NCBI RefSeq assembly: GCF_021088345.1
Contig: NZ_CP088156.1
Coordinates: 2,852,001-2,916,000, forward strand
Source of the DNA: Bradyrhizobium ontarionense
GTDB lineage: Bacteria; Pseudomonadota; Alphaproteobacteria; Rhizobiales; Xanthobacteraceae
DNA length: 64,000 nt
Direction: 5' to 3'
In this document: positions 37,611 to 47,273 of the stretch, one piece after another
Layout: each line of letters begins with the position of its first letter
Position numbering within the stretch: position 1 is the first letter of the stretch
Made by a program: the position numbers and the translations under genes
The notes under the pieces: model-generated
Told to the model about the DNA's origin: nothing
Seen by the model: only the letters and a program-made list of their open reading frames with translations
Databases searched by the model: none

Positions 37611-38702
37611 TCAATCCGCCAAAGCCGATTGCCCGGCTTGATGCCAGAGCATGATTTCCTTGGCGATCCTGGAGAGCGGAACCACCTTCTCGACAGCCCC
37701 GCACGCGATCGCCTCTTTCGGCATCCCGAACACAACGCAGCTTTCCTCGTCCTGGGCCCGAGTCGCGGCGCCAAGCTTGCGCATTTCGAGCAGGCCACGC
37801 GCGCCGTCGTCGCCCATGCCGGTCATGATAATGCCCAGCGCATTGCCGCCGGCATATTGCGCCGCCGAGCGGAACAACACATCCGCCGAAGGCCGGTGAC
37901 GCGAGACCGGGGGACCGTCCTTGATGGCAATATGATAGCGCAGGCCGTTTCGTTGCAGCAGCATGTGCCGGCTGCCGGGCGCGATATAAGCCGTCCCGGG
38001 CCGCACCGGCTCACCGTCTTCAGCCTCCTTGACATCGATGTCGCAAAGGCTGTTGAGCCGCCGCGCGAAGGCCGCCGTAAATCCCTGCGGCATATGCTGC
38101 ACGATGAGAATTCCAGGGCAGGCGCGCGGCAACACTTCGAGAACGTCACGCAGCGATTCGGTGCCGCCGGTCGAAACACCGATGCAGACAATCCGTTCCG
38201 TCGTCGGCCGCATCCGGCTCTCGACCGGAGGCGGAATGATCGCATCGGCCGTGAGCTTTTTTTCTACGCTACGGCGCGGACCGCGCGCACGAACGCGGGC
38301 GCGGGCGGCAAGCTTGACCGCCTCACGCAGCTTGGCCGACGATTCCAGCAGCGCCTGCCGCGTATCCACCCGCGGCTTCGGCAGAATGTCGACGGCGCCC
38401 GCCTCGAAGGCCTCGAACATCATGTCCGAGCCCCGCTCCGTGAACGTCGAGCAGATGATGACCGGAATCGGCCGCTGCGCCATGATCTTGCGCAGGAACG
38501 TCATGCCGTCCATGCGCGGCATCTCGATGTCGAGAATGATGACGTCCGGCAGTTCCTCCTGCATCCGTCGTGCCGCGGCGAACGGGTCCTGCACTGCAGC
38601 CATCACCTCGATCTCCGGATCCTCCGTGAGAATGGAAGACAGAATCTGCCGAACCAGGGCGGAATCGTCGACGATCAGGGCACGCACCTTCGGCTTGCTC
38701 AC
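37611..38702 (-). CDS. cheB: chemotaxis methylesterase/deamidase CheB
   Basis: 363 residues. The receiver domain has VDDSALVRQ and the phosphoacceptor D58 (VIILDIEMPRMDG). The C-terminal methylesterase has the catalytic Ser in GVSTGGTES, His in VQHMPQGFT and Asp in MTGMGDDGARG. A longer than usual basic linker joins them. Phospho-CheB removes methyl groups from receptor glutamates. It lies five bases after cheR. Confidence 0.95.
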   Translation of the reverse strand: MSKPKVRALIVDDSALVRQILSSILTEDPEIEVMAAVQDPFAAARRMQEELPDVIILDIEMPRMDGMTFLRKIMAQRPIPVIICSTFTERGSDMMFEAFEAGAVDILPKPRVDTRQALLESSAKLREAVKLAARARVRARGPRRSVEKKLTADAIIPPPVESRMRPTTERIVCIGVSTGGTESLRDVLEVLPRACPGILIVQHMPQGFTAAFARRLNSLCDIDVKEAEDGEPVRPGTAYIAPGSRHMLLQRNGLRYHIAIKDGPPVSRHRPSADVLFRSAAQYAGGNALGIIMTGMGDDGARGLLEMRKLGAATRAQDEESCVVFGMPKEAIACGAVEKVVPLSRIAKEIMLWHQAGQSALAD

Positions 38703-38706
38703 GCGA

Positions 38707-39561
38707 TCATCTCCGGGCGACGTTCTGGAAGATCGTGGGCTGGACCTGCTTCAATCCGACCGAGCCCTGGTGGACCATCGATTCGGAATGACCGACCAGG
38801 AAATAGCCGCCTGGCCGCAGATGCCTGCAAAGCCGGTCGACCACCTTGCGCTGGGTCACCTTGTCGAAATAGATCAGAACGTTGCGACAGAAAATGATAT
38901 CGACATCCTGATCGACCGGATAGCTCGGGTCCATCAGGTTCATGCGCGTGAAATTCACGCGCCGCCGCAATTCTGGAACGACACGCAGATCGGCCCGCGT
39001 TCGATCTCGAGCAGACAGGAAATAGCGCTGCGCCATCTCGGCGGGAACCGGTGCGAGCATGTCGCGCGGGTAGATGCCGGCCTTGGCGACCCGCAGCACG
39101 CTGGTCGAGATGTCCGTTCCCAGGATGCGAAATTCAAAGCCGCGTCGTTTCATCTGGAGATCGTCGAGCACCATGGCCGTCGTATAGGCTTCCATGCCGG
39201 TCGAACAGGCTGCGCTCCAGATCTTGATCAACCGCGAGGTCCGGCCGCGCAGTGCCAGCAACTCGTTGACGGCGACGTGACGGACGAATTCGAAATGTGA
39301 GGGCTCGCGAAAGAAGTCGGTCTTGTTGGTCGTGACGCAGTCGATCAGGTCGACGAGTTCGGACTCGAGCTGGCCGTCCTCGAACAGCCGCTCGACATAT
39401 TCATTGACGCTGGATTGCTTGAGGGCACGAACGCGCTTCTGCAGCCGCCCCTCGATCATCACGCGCTTGGCCGGCGGCAGCTTGATGCCGATCTGGCTCT
39501 CGATCAACGTTGCGACAGACTTGAAATGGCGGTCCGTCAGATGCAGTGCGGAATCGTTCAT
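38707..39561 (-). CDS. cheR: chemotaxis methyltransferase CheR
   Basis: 284 residues from MNDSALHLTD. The all-helical N-terminal domain (ESQIGIKLPPAKRVMIEGRL) precedes the SAM-binding domain with KIWSAACSTGMEAYTTAMVL, ILGTDIST and DIIFCRNVLIYFDKVTQ. The classic glycine motif reads ACSTGMEAYT rather than GCSTGEEPYS, so the usual Glu-Pro is altered to Met-Glu. It methylates receptor glutamates using S-adenosylmethionine. Confidence 0.93.
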   Translation of the reverse strand: MNDSALHLTDRHFKSVATLIESQIGIKLPPAKRVMIEGRLQKRVRALKQSSVNEYVERLFEDGQLESELVDLIDCVTTNKTDFFREPSHFEFVRHVAVNELLALRGRTSRLIKIWSAACSTGMEAYTTAMVLDDLQMKRRGFEFRILGTDISTSVLRVAKAGIYPRDMLAPVPAEMAQRYFLSARDRTRADLRVVPELRRRVNFTRMNLMDPSYPVDQDVDIIFCRNVLIYFDKVTQRKVVDRLCRHLRPGGYFLVGHSESMVHQGSVGLKQVQPTIFQNVARR

Positions 39562-39575
39562 GACCGCCCCCTCGA

Positions 39576-40064
39576 TCAAGCAGCAACGGGCTTGGCCAGC
39601 GCAGCCTCCGCGGTCTGCATCAGGTCCGTAGACAGCATCAAGCGCCGCAGATCGAAAATGATGACGAACTTGTCGCCCTTGCGCCCGACGCCCGCGAGAT
39701 AATCCGACTTCCAGCGTCCCCCGACCGATGGCGGCGGCTCGATCCGACTCTCGTCGATATCGGTAACCTCGAACACACAATCGGCGATGAAGCCAACGCC
39801 CACCAGACGGTCTTCCATCGGCACGTCGAGGATGATGATGCGCGTCGCCTCGGTCGCCGGGACCCGCGGCAGATCGAGCTTGGTACGGAGATCGACGATC
39901 GGGTAGCCGCTGCCGCGCACGTCGATCATGCCGACCAGAAAGTCCGGCGCATGAGGCAGTCGGGAAATCGGCCTGATATCGAGGATTTCCCTGACATTGC
40001 GGATGCTGATGCCAAAAGTCTCGTCGGCAAGACCGAGTGTCAGGTATTGCGCCAGTTCGGCCAT
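39576..40064 (-). CDS. cheW: chemotaxis coupling protein CheW
   Basis: 162 residues. The CheW fold motifs are QYLTLGLADETFGISIRNVREIL, ISRLPHAPDFLVGMIDVRGSGYPIVDLR and VGVGFIADCVFEVTDI. CheW links receptor tips to CheA. It is one of two cheW genes flanking the receptor gene in this operon; the two proteins are similar in plan but distinct in sequence, so they may serve different receptors. Confidence 0.93.
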   Translation of the reverse strand: MAELAQYLTLGLADETFGISIRNVREILDIRPISRLPHAPDFLVGMIDVRGSGYPIVDLRTKLDLPRVPATEATRIIILDVPMEDRLVGVGFIADCVFEVTDIDESRIEPPPSVGGRWKSDYLAGVGRKGDKFVIIFDLRRLMLSTDLMQTAEAALAKPVAA

Positions 40065-40138
40065 GTTAAGCTCCGCGCGAGAAGGCTGGTGAAAGCGGGC
40101 ATTCCGGCGTCGCTGCCTGTGCGACGCCGGCCACCTGG

Positions 40139-42331
40139 TCAGCGTTGAAAGTCGGCGTCATGCTCGTCGCTGGCGGACATCTCGAAGGCGAAGCCGCCCC
40201 CGCCGCTCGCCACCTTCAGCGGACGACCGGCTCTTGCCGGGCCTGCGGGTTTCTTCGGCGCGCGGCCGGCGGCGGACATGCCGGCCGCCGTGCTGCGCAG
40301 TTGGCTGACCGCGCGGTCGATATGGGCCGCCCGCGGGACGTCGCGCGTCGCCTCCTGATCGATCTTGAAATAGGCGATCGTCGCCTGCAGCTGCTCGGCC
40401 TGCGACGCCAGCTCCTCGGAGGTCGAGGACACCTGTTCGGACGCGCTGGCGTTCTGCTGGCCGACCTTGTCGAGCTGCTGGATCGCCTGATTGACCTGCG
40501 ACGACCCGACATCCTGCTCGCGGCAGGCCGAGGTGATCTCCTCGACCAGCTCCGCCGTCTTCTTGATGTCCGGCACCAGCTTCGACAGCATGGTGCCCGC
40601 CTCCTGCGCCACCTTGACGGTGTCGACCGACAGCGCGCCGATCTCGGCGGCGGCGGCCTGGCTGCGTTCGGCGAGCTTGCGCACCTCGGATGCAACCACC
40701 GCAAAACCACGGCCGTGCTCGCCGGCGCGCGCGGCTTCCACGGCCGCGTTGAGCGCCAGCAGGTCGGTCTGCCGCGCAATCTCCTGCACGATGGTGATCT
40801 TGGCCGCGATGGTCTGCATCGCCTCGACCGCGCGGCCGACCGCGATCCCGCTGGCCTCGGCATCCTTGGCCGACTGCGCGGCGATCTTCTCGGTCTGGCC
40901 GGCGTTCTCCGCGTTCTGCTTGATGTTGGCCGCCATCTCCTCCATCGACGAGGACGCCTCCTCCGCCGAGGACGCCTGCTCGGTGGCGCCCTGCGACAGC
41001 TGCTCGGCGCTGGCCGACAGCTCCTGGCTGCCAGCGGACACGTTGCGCGCCGCCATCAAGGCCTCCGAGACGATCGCTCGCAATCGTTCGACCATGCGCT
41101 CCAGTGCAATGCCGAGCGTGTCCAGGTCCGACCGCCGCTTGGCGTCGCTTGTCAGGTCGCCGCTCGCGATCTTGTCGGCCACCTCCGCCGTTGCCTTGAG
41201 ATTGATGGTCATTGCGTTCAGCGATTTGACCAGGTCGCCGATCTCGTCATCGCTCGAGAGCTTGATCGTTTGGCTGAGATCGCCGAGCGCCACCGCGTCG
41301 GCGAGACCGACCGCCCTGGCCAGGCCGCGACTGATGTTGAGCGCGATCCAGGTCGCCGATGCCACCGCGATCAGCAGTGACGCAATGACGGTGACGATCA
41401 GCAAGGTCTTGGCGAAGGCCGCCTCCCGCGAGCCTTCGCTTGCGACGTCTTCCATCTGCTTCTCGTTGCGGTTGATATAGGCCTCAATCGCTTCCAGGCT
41501 CTCGTTGAACGCCTTGCGACCGTCGCCGTTGGAAATCGCCGCGGCCCTGACGTTGCCGGCCTCCAGAATCAGCGGCACTTCTCGATCGAGGAGCTTGCCG
41601 AGCCGCTCATAGGCAGCGAGCGCCGGCCGCAGCGCCGCGGATTGATTGGCCAGCTGCGAAAGCGATAACTTCAGGCTGCCGGCCCGCACCGCGATATCCT
41701 TTGAGACCGTCTCGGCATCCGCGACCGTCGCAGCTCCATAGCCTGCGACGACCGCCTGCGACAGCCGCGAGAGGTCGAGCCGCGCGGCCTGCAGCGCCGC
41801 CTGTATCTGCTCCTGGTCGCCCGACATCCCCTTGCCGAACTCCAACGCCGCGGCTTCGAGCGCCACATCAAGCTCCTTGGCCGCGACCTGCCCGTCGCCT
41901 TTCCAGAGCTCGGCGGCCTTACTGTTCGAATTGAGCAAGGCGAGCCTGCCGGCCTGCTCCTGCAACTCGTTCACGCGCTTGAGTTTCGCGGTGAACTGAT
42001 CGAGCAACTGCCGCCCGGCCTCGCTGGCGACGCCGTAAAGCTCGTCGCGCAGCTTCACGGTACGGTCGCGACGTGACTGCATCAGGTTCTGGTTATCCTG
42101 CAGGTCCTTCTCGGAGCGAGCTTGAAGCAGTCGCAATTCGCTCCGAACCTGACCCTGGACGCTGTCCATCAGATCGCCGGCCTTCTTCAGCCGCCCGGCC
42201 TGCGCAACGATCCGCTCCTGCGATTCACTGAGCGACGACAACCTGACATAGGCGATAGCACCGGTGATCATCGACAGGACGATCACCGCGCCGAACGCGC
42301 CCGCGAGCTTCGCCTTGACGGTAAATCTCAT
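40139..42331 (-). CDS. methyl-accepting chemotaxis protein
   Basis: 730 residues from MRFTVKAKL. It has a first transmembrane helix at about 12-30, a long helical periplasmic domain of about 270 residues, a second transmembrane helix near 310-330, a HAMP domain, and a signalling domain whose tip reads [20 protein letters not shown] followed by [10 protein letters not shown]. The start of the periplasmic domain ([13 protein letters not shown]) resembles 4-helix-bundle sensors. There is no C-terminal CheR-tethering pentapeptide. The C-terminal 70 residues are Ala/Gly/Pro-rich. The ligand is unknown. Confidence 0.93.
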   Translation of the reverse strand: MRFTVKAKLAGAFGAVIVLSMITGAIAYVRLSSLSESQERIVAQAGRLKKAGDLMDSVQGQVRSELRLLQARSEKDLQDNQNLMQSRRDRTVKLRDELYGVASEAGRQLLDQFTAKLKRVNELQEQAGRLALLNSNSKAAELWKGDGQVAAKELDVALEAAALEFGKGMSGDQEQIQAALQAARLDLSRLSQAVVAGYGAATVADAETVSKDIAVRAGSLKLSLSQLANQSAALRPALAAYERLGKLLDREVPLILEAGNVRAAAISNGDGRKAFNESLEAIEAYINRNEKQMEDVASEGSREAAFAKTLLIVTVIASLLIAVASATWIALNISRGLARAVGLADAVALGDLSQTIKLSSDDEIGDLVKSLNAMTINLKATAEVADKIASGDLTSDAKRRSDLDTLGIALERMVERLRAIVSEALMAARNVSAGSQELSASAEQLSQGATEQASSAEEASSSMEEMAANIKQNAENAGQTEKIAAQSAKDAEASGIAVGRAVEAMQTIAAKITIVQEIARQTDLLALNAAVEAARAGEHGRGFAVVASEVRKLAERSQAAAAEIGALSVDTVKVAQEAGTMLSKLVPDIKKTAELVEEITSACREQDVGSSQVNQAIQQLDKVGQQNASASEQVSSTSEELASQAEQLQATIAYFKIDQEATRDVPRAAHIDRAVSQLRSTAAGMSAAGRAPKKPAGPARAGRPLKVASGGGGFAFEMSASDEHDADFQR

Positions 42332-42361
42332 GCTACAGCCCCTTCCCCATTCATTCGACAC

Positions 42362-42832
42362 TTAGTTCAGGATGCGTTCCATGTTGGGAACGATGACAAA
42401 TTCGTCGCGCCATTTGGCGATGAAGCTGATGAACTCGGGCTTCCAGTGCATGCCGACACGGGGCGTCTGCTGCACGTCGGCCGGCAGGATTTCGGTCACC
42501 TCATAGACCTTGTCCGCGAGAACACCGACCAGGACCGGATCGCCGTCGATCTCGATTTCGATGACGACGATGCGGGTATCGGCAGTACCTTCGTTTGCCG
42601 GCATGCCGAAGCGGATGCGCAAATCAGCCAACGGGATGACATTGCCGCGAACGTTGATCACCCTGGAGAGAAACGCCCGCGCTCCGGCGACCACGGCGGT
42701 CGGAATCGGATCGATGATTTCCCTGACCATCCCCGCATCGAGAGCGAACAATTCCGGCCCAAGTCCGACCATCACGACCTGCCGCAACGCGGCGTCGCCG
42801 GGCGCAGACATATCCAGATCGAGATTCGTCAT
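42362..42832 (-). CDS. cheW: chemotaxis coupling protein CheW, second copy
   Basis: 156 residues. ATG overlaps the cheA stop (ATGA). CheW pattern: QVVMVGLGPELFALDAGMVREII, AFLSRVINVRGNVIPLADLRIRFG and VGVLADKVYEVTEILPADVQ. Being coupled to cheA, it is probably the main coupling protein for this array. Confidence 0.92.
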   Translation of the reverse strand: MTNLDLDMSAPGDAALRQVVMVGLGPELFALDAGMVREIIDPIPTAVVAGARAFLSRVINVRGNVIPLADLRIRFGMPANEGTADTRIVVIEIEIDGDPVLVGVLADKVYEVTEILPADVQQTPRVGMHWKPEFISFIAKWRDEFVIVPNMERILN

Positions 42833-44886
42833 GCCGCCTCGCCCATGTGCTGTTTGTCGGCCTGCGACTGCGCCAACGCGACCAGTTGGACGACATCGAT
42901 GATCAACGCCGCGGCGCCGTCGCCGAGGATGGTCGCGCCGGAAAACATCGTGACGTCCGCATGCAGCTTCGACAGCGATTTGATGACGGTCTGGTGGTTT
43001 CCAAGAATTTGGTCGGCGACCAGACCGACGCGGCTGTCGCCGGTCGAGATGATGATGACCTTCTGGTGACGGTCTGCCGTGCCCGGCGTCGCGAACAGCT
43101 CGCGCAGTCTCAGGAACGGGACGAGGTCGCCGCGCACATTGAGGAAATTTCGACCGCGCGAGCGCTCGTCGGCGGCCGTCAGTTCGACGCATTCCTCGAC
43201 GGCCGACAACGGAACGATGTAGCGCCCTTGCCCGACGCGGATCAGCAGACCTTCGATGATCGCCAGCGTCAACGGCAACCGTAACGTGACGGTGGTGCCG
43301 TGGCCCGGCCGGGTCGACAGATCGATCGACCCGCGCATCGCCTCGATGGTGCGCTTCACGACGTCCATGCCGACGCCGCGGCCGGACAGCGCCGACACCG
43401 TCTGCGCGGTTGAGAAACCCGGATGAAACAGGAACTGATGAATTTCGGCATCGGACGGCGTCGTCCCCGGCGCGATCAGCCCTTGCTCCTCGGCCTTGGC
43501 GCAGATCCGCGCGGTGTCGAGACCGCCGCCATTGTCGCTCAACCGCACCAGCACCTCGGCGCCGGAATGAGCCGCAACAAGCTCGATACGGCCGCTCTCG
43601 ACCTTGCCGGCGGCGATGCGCCGGGAGGTGTCCTCGATCCCGTGATCGACGGCATTGCGGATGAGATGGACGAGCGGATCGGCCAGGCACTCGATCATGG
43701 TCTTGTCGAGTTCGGTGTCCTCGCCCGCCGTCACAAATTCGACCGGCTTGCCGAGGTCGCGGGAGAGATCATGGACGAGGCGCCGGAAGCGCCCGAACAG
43801 CGAACCGATCGGCACCATGCGTGCGCCCATCGTGGTATCGCGCAAGCTGGCGGCCAGCCGTTCGATTTCCTCCGCAATCATCTTGATCGACAGATCGTCG
43901 CCGGCGGCCGCCAGCTGGCTGAGGCGCGCCTGGGCAATCACCAGCTCGCCGACCCGGTCCATCAGTTCGTCGAGACGTTCCGCTTGCACCCGAACCGTCG
44001 CGATGCCGCGCTCGTCGGCGCGCTTCGGCTCGTTCCGCTTGGGACCTTCGGATTTGAGCTCTTGGGATTTGGGCGCGTCGCGCCCCGCCTCGGCAACCCG
44101 CGTTGCCTGGACAGGCGCCGGCGCGGCTTGCGGTGTCATGAGCGCAGTTTCGACCCGATCCGGGATCTCAGCGACCTCGCCGCCGTCGATGATCGGCTGA
44201 AGCGTCAGCTTCATTTCATCCAGCACGAACATGAAGATGTCGTCGATCGCGCTCCGGTCGCAAACGCTGTTGAGCGTGACGTCCCATTTCAGGTAGCAGA
44301 ATTCGGGATCAAGTTCTTCGAGCACCGGCACGTCGTCGGTGAGTGCCACGATGAAGCAGGAGCCGAGCTTGCTGAGGTCGTCGAACAGGTCGAGGGGATT
44401 GGAGCCGTTGCGCAGGACCTGGCTTTCGAATTCCAGATGCATGCGCCAGCCGGTGCGCCGGCCCGGCTCCTTCAGTGCCGGTTCAGCCGCGACTCCGGCG
44501 ACCGGCGCTCGGCCGGGTTCGACGAACCGGCTGAGGTCATCGAGGATCGCATCGCCTATGATTGAGTCCGTGGTGTTGGGAGCCTCGATCAACGCCCGGA
44601 TATAGTCCTTGGCGGCAAGCGCAACCGAGATCATGTCCTCGCTCGGCTTGATCTCGCCCTTGCGTACCAGATCGAAAGCGGTTTCGAACTGGTGCGTGAA
44701 CGCGGCCACCGCGTCGAAGCCGAACATCGCGCCGGATCCCTTGATGGTATGCAGCGCGCGAAAGGCGGTGTCGATCAAGTCTCGGTCGTCGGGCCGAACA
44801 GTGAGATCCAGCAGCGCCGCTTCGAGAGCTTCGAACAGCTCGCTTGCCTCCTGGCGGAAGACTTCCGCGGGATCGAGCAACGTCAT
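42829..44886 (-). CDS. cheA: chemotaxis histidine kinase CheA
   Basis: 685 residues. The HPt domain carries H46 in RALHTIKGSGAMFG. A central domain of about 130 residues with a Pro/Ala linker follows, then the dimerisation helix pair (VGELVIAQARLSQLA), the kinase boxes (HLIRNAVDHGIED, LSDNGGGLD, LSGRGVGMDVVK) and a CheW-like regulatory domain (IEGLLIRVGQGRYIVPLSAVEECVEL). All catalytic boxes are intact. It phosphorylates CheY and CheB. Confidence 0.95.
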   Translation of the reverse strand: MTLLDPAEVFRQEASELFEALEAALLDLTVRPDDRDLIDTAFRALHTIKGSGAMFGFDAVAAFTHQFETAFDLVRKGEIKPSEDMISVALAAKDYIRALIEAPNTTDSIIGDAILDDLSRFVEPGRAPVAGVAAEPALKEPGRRTGWRMHLEFESQVLRNGSNPLDLFDDLSKLGSCFIVALTDDVPVLEELDPEFCYLKWDVTLNSVCDRSAIDDIFMFVLDEMKLTLQPIIDGGEVAEIPDRVETALMTPQAAPAPVQATRVAEAGRDAPKSQELKSEGPKRNEPKRADERGIATVRVQAERLDELMDRVGELVIAQARLSQLAAAGDDLSIKMIAEEIERLAASLRDTTMGARMVPIGSLFGRFRRLVHDLSRDLGKPVEFVTAGEDTELDKTMIECLADPLVHLIRNAVDHGIEDTSRRIAAGKVESGRIELVAAHSGAEVLVRLSDNGGGLDTARICAKAEEQGLIAPGTTPSDAEIHQFLFHPGFSTAQTVSALSGRGVGMDVVKRTIEAMRGSIDLSTRPGHGTTVTLRLPLTLAIIEGLLIRVGQGRYIVPLSAVEECVELTAADERSRGRNFLNVRGDLVPFLRLRELFATPGTADRHQKVIIISTGDSRVGLVADQILGNHQTVIKSLSKLHADVTMFSGATILGDGAAALIIDVVQLVALAQSQADKQHMGEAA

Positions 44887-45248
44887 GACCGGACCAGCTT
44901 GCCGACGACTGCGAGCAACTGCTCGGGCCTAAAGGGCTTTGTAATCCATCCGGTGGCGCCGGCGGCCTTCGCCTGCTGCTTCATGGCGTCGGCCGATTCT
45001 GTGGTCAGGAACACGATCGGCATGCCCGACAGCGATGACTGCGCCCGCAGCGCCTTGATCAGTTCGATACCGTTCATGACAGGCATGTTGAGATCGGTGA
45101 TCACGAGATCAGGCCGCGAGGCGCGCGCCTTTTCCAATCCCTGGCTGCCATCACCGGCCTCGATCACGTCGTGACCCGCGGGGCCGAGAACGACCTTGAC
45201 CATCTGGCGGATACTTGGGGAGTCGTCGACTGTCAGGATCGTACCCAT
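44883..45248 (-). CDS. cheY: chemotaxis response regulator CheY
   Basis: 121 residues from MGTILTVDD; its start overlaps the STAS stop by one base (TAATG). Receiver residues are complete: the acidic pair in VDDSPSIRQ, phosphoacceptor D52 in ITDLNMPVMNG, Thr in FLTTES and Lys in ITKPFRPEQL. It is a stand-alone receiver. Whether it controls a flagellar motor or another output cannot be told because no flagellar genes are in the window. Confidence 0.94.
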   Translation of the reverse strand: MGTILTVDDSPSIRQMVKVVLGPAGHDVIEAGDGSQGLEKARASRPDLVITDLNMPVMNGIELIKALRAQSSLSGMPIVFLTTESADAMKQQAKAAGATGWITKPFRPEQLLAVVGKLVRS

Positions 45249-45583
45249 TATCGTTCGTCCGTATCGCAAGGCAAAGCGTGAGCGGCCATCACGTCGGCGG
45301 TCACGCCGGCGCGCATGAAGGTGGAGCTAAGAGTCTTGGAGATCGCGGTCATCACGATCGGCCGCCCCTGCAGGTTTGCGCTCTTGGCGGTTGCGAGCAA
45401 CAGCTGGACAGAGGTCACGTCCGCTCGCTCGACGTCGGAGCAATCGATTTCGAGCCTGTCGTCCCGTCGCGTCTCGCGCCCAAGGGCTTCACGCACCAGG
45501 TCACAGACGCTGCGGATCGCCGCGATACTGCAGTCAGGCGGCAGGCGCAGATACTGGTCGGCCCCATCGGCGCTATTTGTCAC
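45248..45583 (-). CDS. STAS-domain protein heading the che operon
   Basis: About 111 residues from a GTG start with GGGTG upstream; a TTG start at 45667 would give 139 residues. The STAS-like fold is suggested by LPPDCSIAAIRSVCDLVREAL, LEIDCSDVERADVTSVQLLLATAKSANLQGRPIVMT and TFMRAGV. The usual phosphorylated Ser of anti-sigma antagonists lies in ADVTSVQ. Its coupling to cheY suggests a link between che signalling and a partner-switching or gene-regulation output. Confidence 0.7.
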   Translation of the reverse strand: MTNSADGADQYLRLPPDCSIAAIRSVCDLVREALGRETRRDDRLEIDCSDVERADVTSVQLLLATAKSANLQGRPIVMTAISKTLSSTFMRAGVTADVMAAHALPCDTDER

Positions 45584-46026
45584 TCGACACCCGTTCGGAT
45601 CTACGCGTATAAGCTCGGCGCGAAATTCAGCATCATGATACCAATCGTGCCATATGGCGGTTACCAAACTTCTAATTATACGCTAGTTACAAGGATTTAC
45701 ACGCTGGTATATTTCATCGGCTTCGACGCACGCTCGACGCGATCCGGCCGGAGCGCAGTGCGAAATCGGCCGCGATGCCTGGCGCCGCGTCACGTTCCGA
45801 AAATCGGAAGCCAGAAAGCGACACACTGCAGCGGGCCAGTCACTGCATCAAATCGCCCCGCGCAAATGTTCAATCGGGCAAATGGAGCCGAGACGATGAC
45901 GGTTGATCCGCGCATCAGCGCGAGGTCAGCTCGAGAGCTGTTGCGGGTCATTCGATAGACCGCGATGCATCGTGCGGTCGCCCCCTCGGAGCGGCGCAAG
46001 TGATACTTCTATCGAGCGCCGATGGG
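45584..46026. other. 443-bp gene-free region with the che-operon promoter
   Basis: No supported gene. The stretch 45640-45720 is AT-rich against the high-GC background. On the minus strand it holds a perfect TATAAT at 45675-45680, 92 bases upstream of the STAS start, with no good -35 hexamer. The rest has no clear structure. Confidence 0.5.
45675..45680 (-). promoter_or_regulatory. TATAAT, candidate -10 element of the che operon
   Basis: Exact sigma-70-like -10 hexamer on the minus strand in an AT-rich patch upstream of the STAS gene. The expected -35 position reads CGTGTA, which matches poorly, so an activator or another sigma factor may be needed. Confidence 0.35.
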
Positions 46027-46386
46027 TCAGCCATCCGGAGCAACGCGCCGAAGATCGTGGCGCGATCGTCGCCGGTCAGGTCCACGATACCGGCTTTGAT
46101 GACGAGGCCGCCCGGTTCGACGAGGTGCCGCGTGCGCTTGCGCGCGCTCGACCTGCCACGTGCGCATGTCATGTCGCGCCTTTGCGGCTCGATGCCGGTT
46201 GCGCGCCGCGTGATTCAGAAAACTACCAACAACCGCACAACCGTCAGGATCAACAGCAGACGGGGCTTCAATCGCCCCCATCGCTTTCATGTAATCGAGA
46301 GCCTTTCTGGCGGCTTGGCTATCTATAACGCGCCAATCGGTCTCGATCTCAGCGGCAATTTCTCGAAGGGTTCTTTGAGCGTTCAT
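46027..46386 (-). CDS. hypothetical protein, uncertain
   Basis: 119 residues; GGGTGAG precedes the ATG. The first 80 residues are protein-like and helical (TLREIAAEIETDWRVID, KALDYMKAMGA, VVGSFLNHAARNRHRAAKAR), loosely like small alphaproteobacterial proteins of unknown function. The last 35 residues are an Arg/Pro/His-rich run that looks like non-native reading frame, so the 3' part may be frameshifted. Confidence 0.35.
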   Translation of the reverse strand: MNAQRTLREIAAEIETDWRVIDSQAARKALDYMKAMGAIEAPSAVDPDGCAVVGSFLNHAARNRHRAAKARHDMRTWQVERAQAHAAPRRTGRPRHQSRYRGPDRRRSRHDLRRVAPDG

Positions 46387-46430
46387 GACTCACCCGCTCA
46401 CGTAGGATCGCAGAATCTTCGCCAAAGCGT

Positions 46431-46754
46431 TCATCGGGCTGGCTTGGAATTTTCAGGAACAGTATTGACGCAACTGAACATTCCAAAGAATCCGCATTTG
46501 TGTTCGCTCCCGGCGATGATCTCGCCGGGGCGACCGGCTCTCAGCGCACTCGCGCATGTTGTCTTTGCATCATCCGTCAATTGAATCCGATCGTCTTGGC
46601 ATGAAAGAAATCGACCTCTCGCGCTCATGTGCTCAAGCGAATAAGCATTGGCGTAATGATGCTGGATCGCTTGGCCGCGCGTCCAATCAAAGTCACTTGC
46701 AGCGCCGTTCCATGCTCCGGGAACAATGGCGGCGTACAGAAGAAATGCGTTCAC
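46431..46754 (-). CDS. hypothetical small protein, uncertain
   Basis: 107 residues from a GTG that overlaps the DUF1330 stop, so it could be translated by coupling. The N-terminus is hydrophobic (MNAFLLYAAIVPGAW), and the rest has four Cys (LSCQD, TTCAS, HKCGF, FSCVN), compatible with an exported disulfide protein. No family is recognised and its composition is not strongly gene-like. Confidence 0.35.
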   Translation of the reverse strand: MNAFLLYAAIVPGAWNGAASDFDWTRGQAIQHHYANAYSLEHMSARGRFLSCQDDRIQLTDDAKTTCASALRAGRPGEIIAGSEHKCGFFGMFSCVNTVPENSKPAR

Positions 46755-47164
46755 ATCGCCTTGGCGAGCGCGAACAACCGGAAATCCTCGAGCGCCGCGT
46801 GCCGATGCGGGGCGGCTTCGCGCCGGTAGGTCTCGGTGTCGACGATCGAGCGGAAGGCGGCGAAATCGCCGTATTCATTGATCGCCGCTTCGTCCCAGCG
46901 TTCGCGTTGCGGGCCGACGAGGCTCGCCAGGACCGACCCGGAAAACATCCGCACGAGCGGCTTACCGGCCGCGAGACGCCGGAATGCCGGTCTATAGCGT
47001 TCGTGAAAGGCTTCGCGGCCCGAACAGGGCGCGGCGTCGAAGCCGTCCTCGTAATGCGCATACGCGCGGTAGCGCAGCAGATTGAGCATGTAGACCGGCT
47101 GGCCGGGCGGAATCGCGCGCTCGGCGGCGTCGAGGGCTTGCAGGGTGATTTCGATGGGGTTCAT
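46751..47164 (-). CDS. DUF1330-like protein
   Basis: 137 residues. PVYMLNLLRYRAYAHYED and FHERYRPAFRRLAAG, then WDEAAINEYGDFAAFRSIVDTETYRREAAPHR, follow the dimeric alpha/beta-barrel pattern of DUF1330 and related small ferredoxin-like proteins. No catalytic residue can be assigned. It is divergent from a LysR gene 109 bases away and is therefore its likely target. Confidence 0.75.
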   Translation of the reverse strand: MNPIEITLQALDAAERAIPPGQPVYMLNLLRYRAYAHYEDGFDAAPCSGREAFHERYRPAFRRLAAGKPLVRMFSGSVLASLVGPQRERWDEAAINEYGDFAAFRSIVDTETYRREAAPHRHAALEDFRLFALAKAM

Positions 47165-47273
47165 GGGACTTCCCGCGGTTTCTAGCGGCGCAGATTGCGC
47201 GCTGACGGTCCCCCATTTGGCCCCTCGAGAACGGCTCTTGTAGCGACCGCATCGCCATGACTATGTTGACTGA

